The notes under the pieces were generated by a model that was not told the DNA's origin, did not search any database, and was given only the letters and a program-made list of their open reading frames with translations. 7,986 bases of DNA from Selenomonadaceae bacterium. GTDB taxonomy: Bacteria; Bacillota; Negativicutes; Selenomonadales; Selenomonadaceae. Shown here in pieces: positions 6,435 to 7,986 of the stretch. How positions within the stretch are numbered: the stretch's first letter is position 1; the number at the start of each line of letters is the position of its first letter. Made by a program: the position numbers and the translations under genes. The DNA lies in contig JAFXOC010000193.1 of the NCBI GenBank assembly GCA_017529085.1, positions 1 to 7,986 of the forward strand, read 5' to 3'.

Positions 6435-6953
6435 TCACTGCAACAAGAAGCTGGTAATATACACATCATAAACGGTGCCTTCACCTAAAACTCCGTTTAT
6501 TTCTTCCTTTATCTTCTTCTTTAATTCATCCTGCTTGCTTGCGTCAAACTCGTCCAGCTTGGACGAACGCAAAACCTGTAACACGGTGTCCATCATCTTG
6601 GTATCCGCTACCGGCGAAACCACGCCCTCAACAACCACATCTTTTTTTCCGGGATTAAGTTCCAAGATTATTTTGGTCTTTAAGAATTTGCCGGCTTTTT
6701 GCCCGCCCACATTAACCAAAATGCCTTCTTTTTCATCGCCTAACTGCTTAAATATCCCGGGATCGTGATGCATCACCGCCGAGTTGTTTGCCTGCTCTAT
6801 CGCAGCGCTAGACATAAGCGTCGTTGTCACCGCAAACGTTATCCCAACACAAATACCAATCGTCAGCAACACCAAAACTACTATTAATATTATCGGAGAC
6901 TTCTTTTTAGGTTCTGGAGCCTCGTCAACGTCAACATCTTCTTCGTCAGCCAT
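6435..6953 (-). CDS. fliL: Flagellar basal body-associated protein FliL
   Basis: FliL is a single-pass membrane protein found around the stator units, where it supports torque and motility. The 172-residue product has a short acidic, lysine-ended N-terminus in the cytoplasm (MADEEDVDVDEAPEPKKK), one membrane helix (about 20-46), and an extracytoplasmic domain with the FliL pattern ILVNVGGQKAGKFLKTKIIL, a paired-strand middle, and the C-terminal KIKEEINGVLGEGTVYDVYI. Length is typical. The ATG at 6953 has a perfect GGAGGT at 6965-6960 with a 6-nt spacer. A good sigma-A-like promoter lies just upstream, so the genes from fliL onward can probably be transcribed without flbD. Confidence 0.95.
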   Translation of the reverse strand: MADEEDVDVDEAPEPKKKSPIILIVVLVLLTIGICVGITFAVTTTLMSSAAIEQANNSAVMHHDPGIFKQLGDEKEGILVNVGGQKAGKFLKTKIILELNPGKKDVVVEGVVSPVADTKMMDTVLQVLRSSKLDEFDASKQDELKKKIKEEINGVLGEGTVYDVYITSFLLQ

Positions 6954-6983
6954 GTTTTTACCTCCAAAAAAATAATCTCCTAC

Positions 6984-7011
6984 ATTATAGCAGAAATTTT
7001 TTATAAATCAA
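6984..7011 (-). promoter_or_regulatory. Predicted sigma-A promoter upstream of fliL
   Basis: TTGATT (7011-7006), a 16-bp spacer, and TATAAT (6989-6984) preceded by TGC, which makes an extended -10. The start of transcription would be near 6977, about 24 nt before the fliL ATG and just ahead of its GGAGGT. The surrounding 76-bp gap between flbD and fliL is AT-rich. I see no sigma-D (FliA) type box here. This is a sequence-only prediction. Confidence 0.55.
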
Positions 7012-7029
7012 AACTTTTTTCGCTAAATA

Positions 7030-7230
7030 TCAAAACTGATGTAACGCTCTACGATACTTCATCACGAGTTTTACTATTTTATCCATAGGCTCGTCCACGA
7101 TCAGCTTTTTACCGTTGGTAAGCGTTATTACAGTATCGGGCGTTTCCTCTATAGTTTCTATTATTTCGGCGTTTAGGACAAACTCGCCCTTCTTTTGCGC
7201 CTCAGAATTGAATTTCGTAAGCATTATCAT
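7030..7230 (-). CDS. flbD: Small flagellar protein FlbD (SwrD family)
   Basis: FlbD/SwrD is a small protein encoded in Bacillota flagellar operons ahead of fliL; in Bacillus subtilis it is needed for full motor torque. The 66-residue product follows the family plan: MIMLTKFN at the start, then EFVLNAEIIETIEETPDTVI, LTNGKKLIVDEP and a helical C-terminus DKIVKLVMKYRR. Relative to the usual form it carries a short extra stretch (about SEAQKKG) after TKFN. The ATG at 7230 has AAGGAG at 7245-7240 with a 9-nt spacer. It is the first gene of the flagellar block here; the hook genes that often precede it are replaced by queE. This FlbD is unrelated to the Caulobacter transcription factor of the same name. 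Confidence 0.9.
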   Translation of the reverse strand: MIMLTKFNSEAQKKGEFVLNAEIIETIEETPDTVITLTNGKKLIVDEPMDKIVKLVMKYRRALHQF

Positions 7231-7251
7231 AAAGCGTCACTCCTTATGTTC

Positions 7252-7257
7252 ATTATA
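7252..7257 (-). promoter_or_regulatory. Possible -10 box upstream of flbD
   Basis: TATAAT on the minus strand, 21 nt before the flbD ATG. At 17-bp spacing the -35 region reads TATAGA, a poor match. A transcript from here would start close to 7245, placing the SD at its very 5' end, so this may be a chance match in AT-rich DNA. A promoter somewhere between queE and flbD is still plausible. Confidence 0.3.
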
Positions 7258-7342
7258 CACACTTATTAATTCTATCTATATACTGAAAATTCCTCTAAAT
7301 TTATGAAATTTTTTCTGGGACAATAGCCCTTATTTTTACTTC

Positions 7343-7399
7343 TTACTTTCTTTTTTCTCTTCCTTTTTTGAAAAAAAGAAAGAAAAAAAAAGAAAGTAA
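7343..7399. repeat. Homopyrimidine/homopurine palindrome between queE and flbD
   Basis: The left arm starts TTACTTTCTTTTTT (7343-7356) and the right arm ends AAAAAAGAAAGTAA (through 7399): 14 exactly complementary bases. The inner parts continue as imperfect pairing between a run of only C/T (7346-7369) and one of only A/G (7370-7396). Purine-rich DNA goes on to about 7424, after a short TAAC break. The 211-bp gap holds no convincing gene. The arm would fold into an A-U hairpin in RNA, but it lacks the G/C-rich stem of a standard terminator. It may still end queE transcription, or be an inserted repeat. Confidence 0.65.
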
Positions 7400-7441
7400 C
7401 AAAGAAAAAAGAGAAAGAAAAAACTTTAACAAACTTTATTA

Positions 7442-7986
7442 TTATAGTATTTTTAACATCTTATGCGTTTGCGGTATCACTCTTACTTCATTTAAATACT
7501 TCAACGCAATTTCTTCCACACGAAAAATTTTCTCTACACTTGCCGCTTCAACTCCGCCGCAAGGCGTGACGGGCTGCAACACTAACATTATATTTTGATC
7601 TGCGTCCGCGATTATTTTTGCCGCTTCCTCAATCTCGTCAAATTTTGTATCGCTTGCAACAACTATTTTTGCGTAAACGTCCTTTTTTTTCACCACTTTC
7701 AAAAATTTTCTATGCAAATCAAATAAATTTTTGCCGACCGCGCTTTCCAATTTAAAGTCCATGCTTATAATATCAACGTATTCTATAATTTTACTGAGTT
7801 CTTCAACTAATGTTCCGTTTGTTTCCAGAAAAATCTTTTCATTAATATTCTTTGCAACTTCCTTTATAAACTCCCACTGCATAAGCGGCTCTCCCCCCGT
7901 AAAACTCACCGCTTGATGTCTGACTTTTTTTCCAAATCCTTCAATAATATTAACCAACTCAGCCGAATCCACCTCAAAACTGTAAT
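7442..7986 (-). CDS. queE: 7-carboxy-7-deazaguanine synthase QueE-like radical SAM protein (5' part outside the window)
   Basis: QueE is a radical SAM enzyme that turns 6-carboxy-tetrahydropterin into 7-carboxy-7-deazaguanine in the path to queuosine-modified tRNA. The visible 181 codons show VSFTGGEPLMQ (the radical SAM GGEP motif that contacts SAM), FLETNGTL, DIISMDFKLESAVGK, a segment YAKIVVASDTKFDEIEEAAK and MLVLQPVTP, an order seen in QueE proteins. The frame is open to the right edge, where the residues YSFEVDSAEL resemble what follows the cluster-binding CxxxCxxC in QueE. The cysteine motif and start lie outside the window, so the GTG at 7972 is probably not the true start. The stop is TAA at 7444-7442. 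It is a housekeeping gene with no evident link to motility. A related activating enzyme or another radical SAM branch is the main alternative. Confidence 0.8.
   Translation of the reverse strand, partial: YSFEVDSAELVNIIEGFGKKVRHQAVSFTGGEPLMQWEFIKEVAKNINEKIFLETNGTLVEELSKIIEYVDIISMDFKLESAVGKNLFDLHRKFLKVVKKKDVYAKIVVASDTKFDEIEEAAKIIADADQNIMLVLQPVTPCGGVEAASVEKIFRVEEIALKYLNEVRVIPQTHKMLKIL

Noticed and set aside
7368..7598. Plus-strand open frame beginning with a lysine-rich stretch
   Set aside because: It starts in the low-complexity A/G tract and then runs antisense through the end of queE; no SD and no family-like sequence.
1..7986. CRISPR arrays, tRNA or rRNA genes, transposase genes, phage or toxin-antitoxin genes
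   Set aside because: None were seen; the window is almost fully explained by flagellar genes, queE and the intergenic repeats.

Overview
The window is one strand-coherent block. Every gene I can support lies on the minus strand, so transcription runs from high to low coordinates. It holds the second half of a flagellar/chemotaxis operon in the order flbD - fliL - fliM - fliY - cheY - fliO - fliP - fliQ - fliR - flhB. The 3' part of a radical-SAM gene (queE-like) enters from the right edge. This order, with a FliY that joins CheC-type phosphatase motifs to a FliN-type C-terminus and a cheY between fliY and fliO, is characteristic of Bacillota (Clostridia, Bacilli, Negativicutes). Strong AAGGAG/GGAGGT Shine-Dalgarno (SD) sites and sigma-A-like -10 boxes agree. 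Placing it more closely, for example in Negativicutes, is a guess.

Layout from transcriptional upstream to downstream: the partial queE (7442-7986); a 211-bp gap with a homopyrimidine/homopurine palindrome and a TATAAT box; flbD (7030-7230); a 76-bp gap with the best promoter in the window; fliL and fliM; fliY, whose start overlaps the end of fliM; a 237-bp gap with repeat copy 2; cheY; a gap with repeat copy 1; then fliO, fliP, fliQ and fliR, tightly packed with overlapping or nearly touching ends; and finally flhB, which runs off the left edge.

Together the genes encode the C-ring switch (FliM, FliY), its signal input (CheY), a stator-associated protein (FliL), and most of the membrane part of the flagellar type III export gate (FliO, FliP, FliQ, FliR, FlhB). 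FlbD is a small accessory flagellar protein. No wholly new system is visible.

Three points stand out. First, flhB is frame-broken in a run of five A's after the NPTH autocleavage motif, and a conserved 61-codon C-terminus continues in the -1 frame. Its N-terminus also looks as if it lacks one A in another run of five. Second, two copies of a roughly 92-bp palindromic element bracket cheY, and their hairpin stems differ by compensated base-pair changes. Third, an A/G-versus-C/T palindrome lies between queE and flbD.
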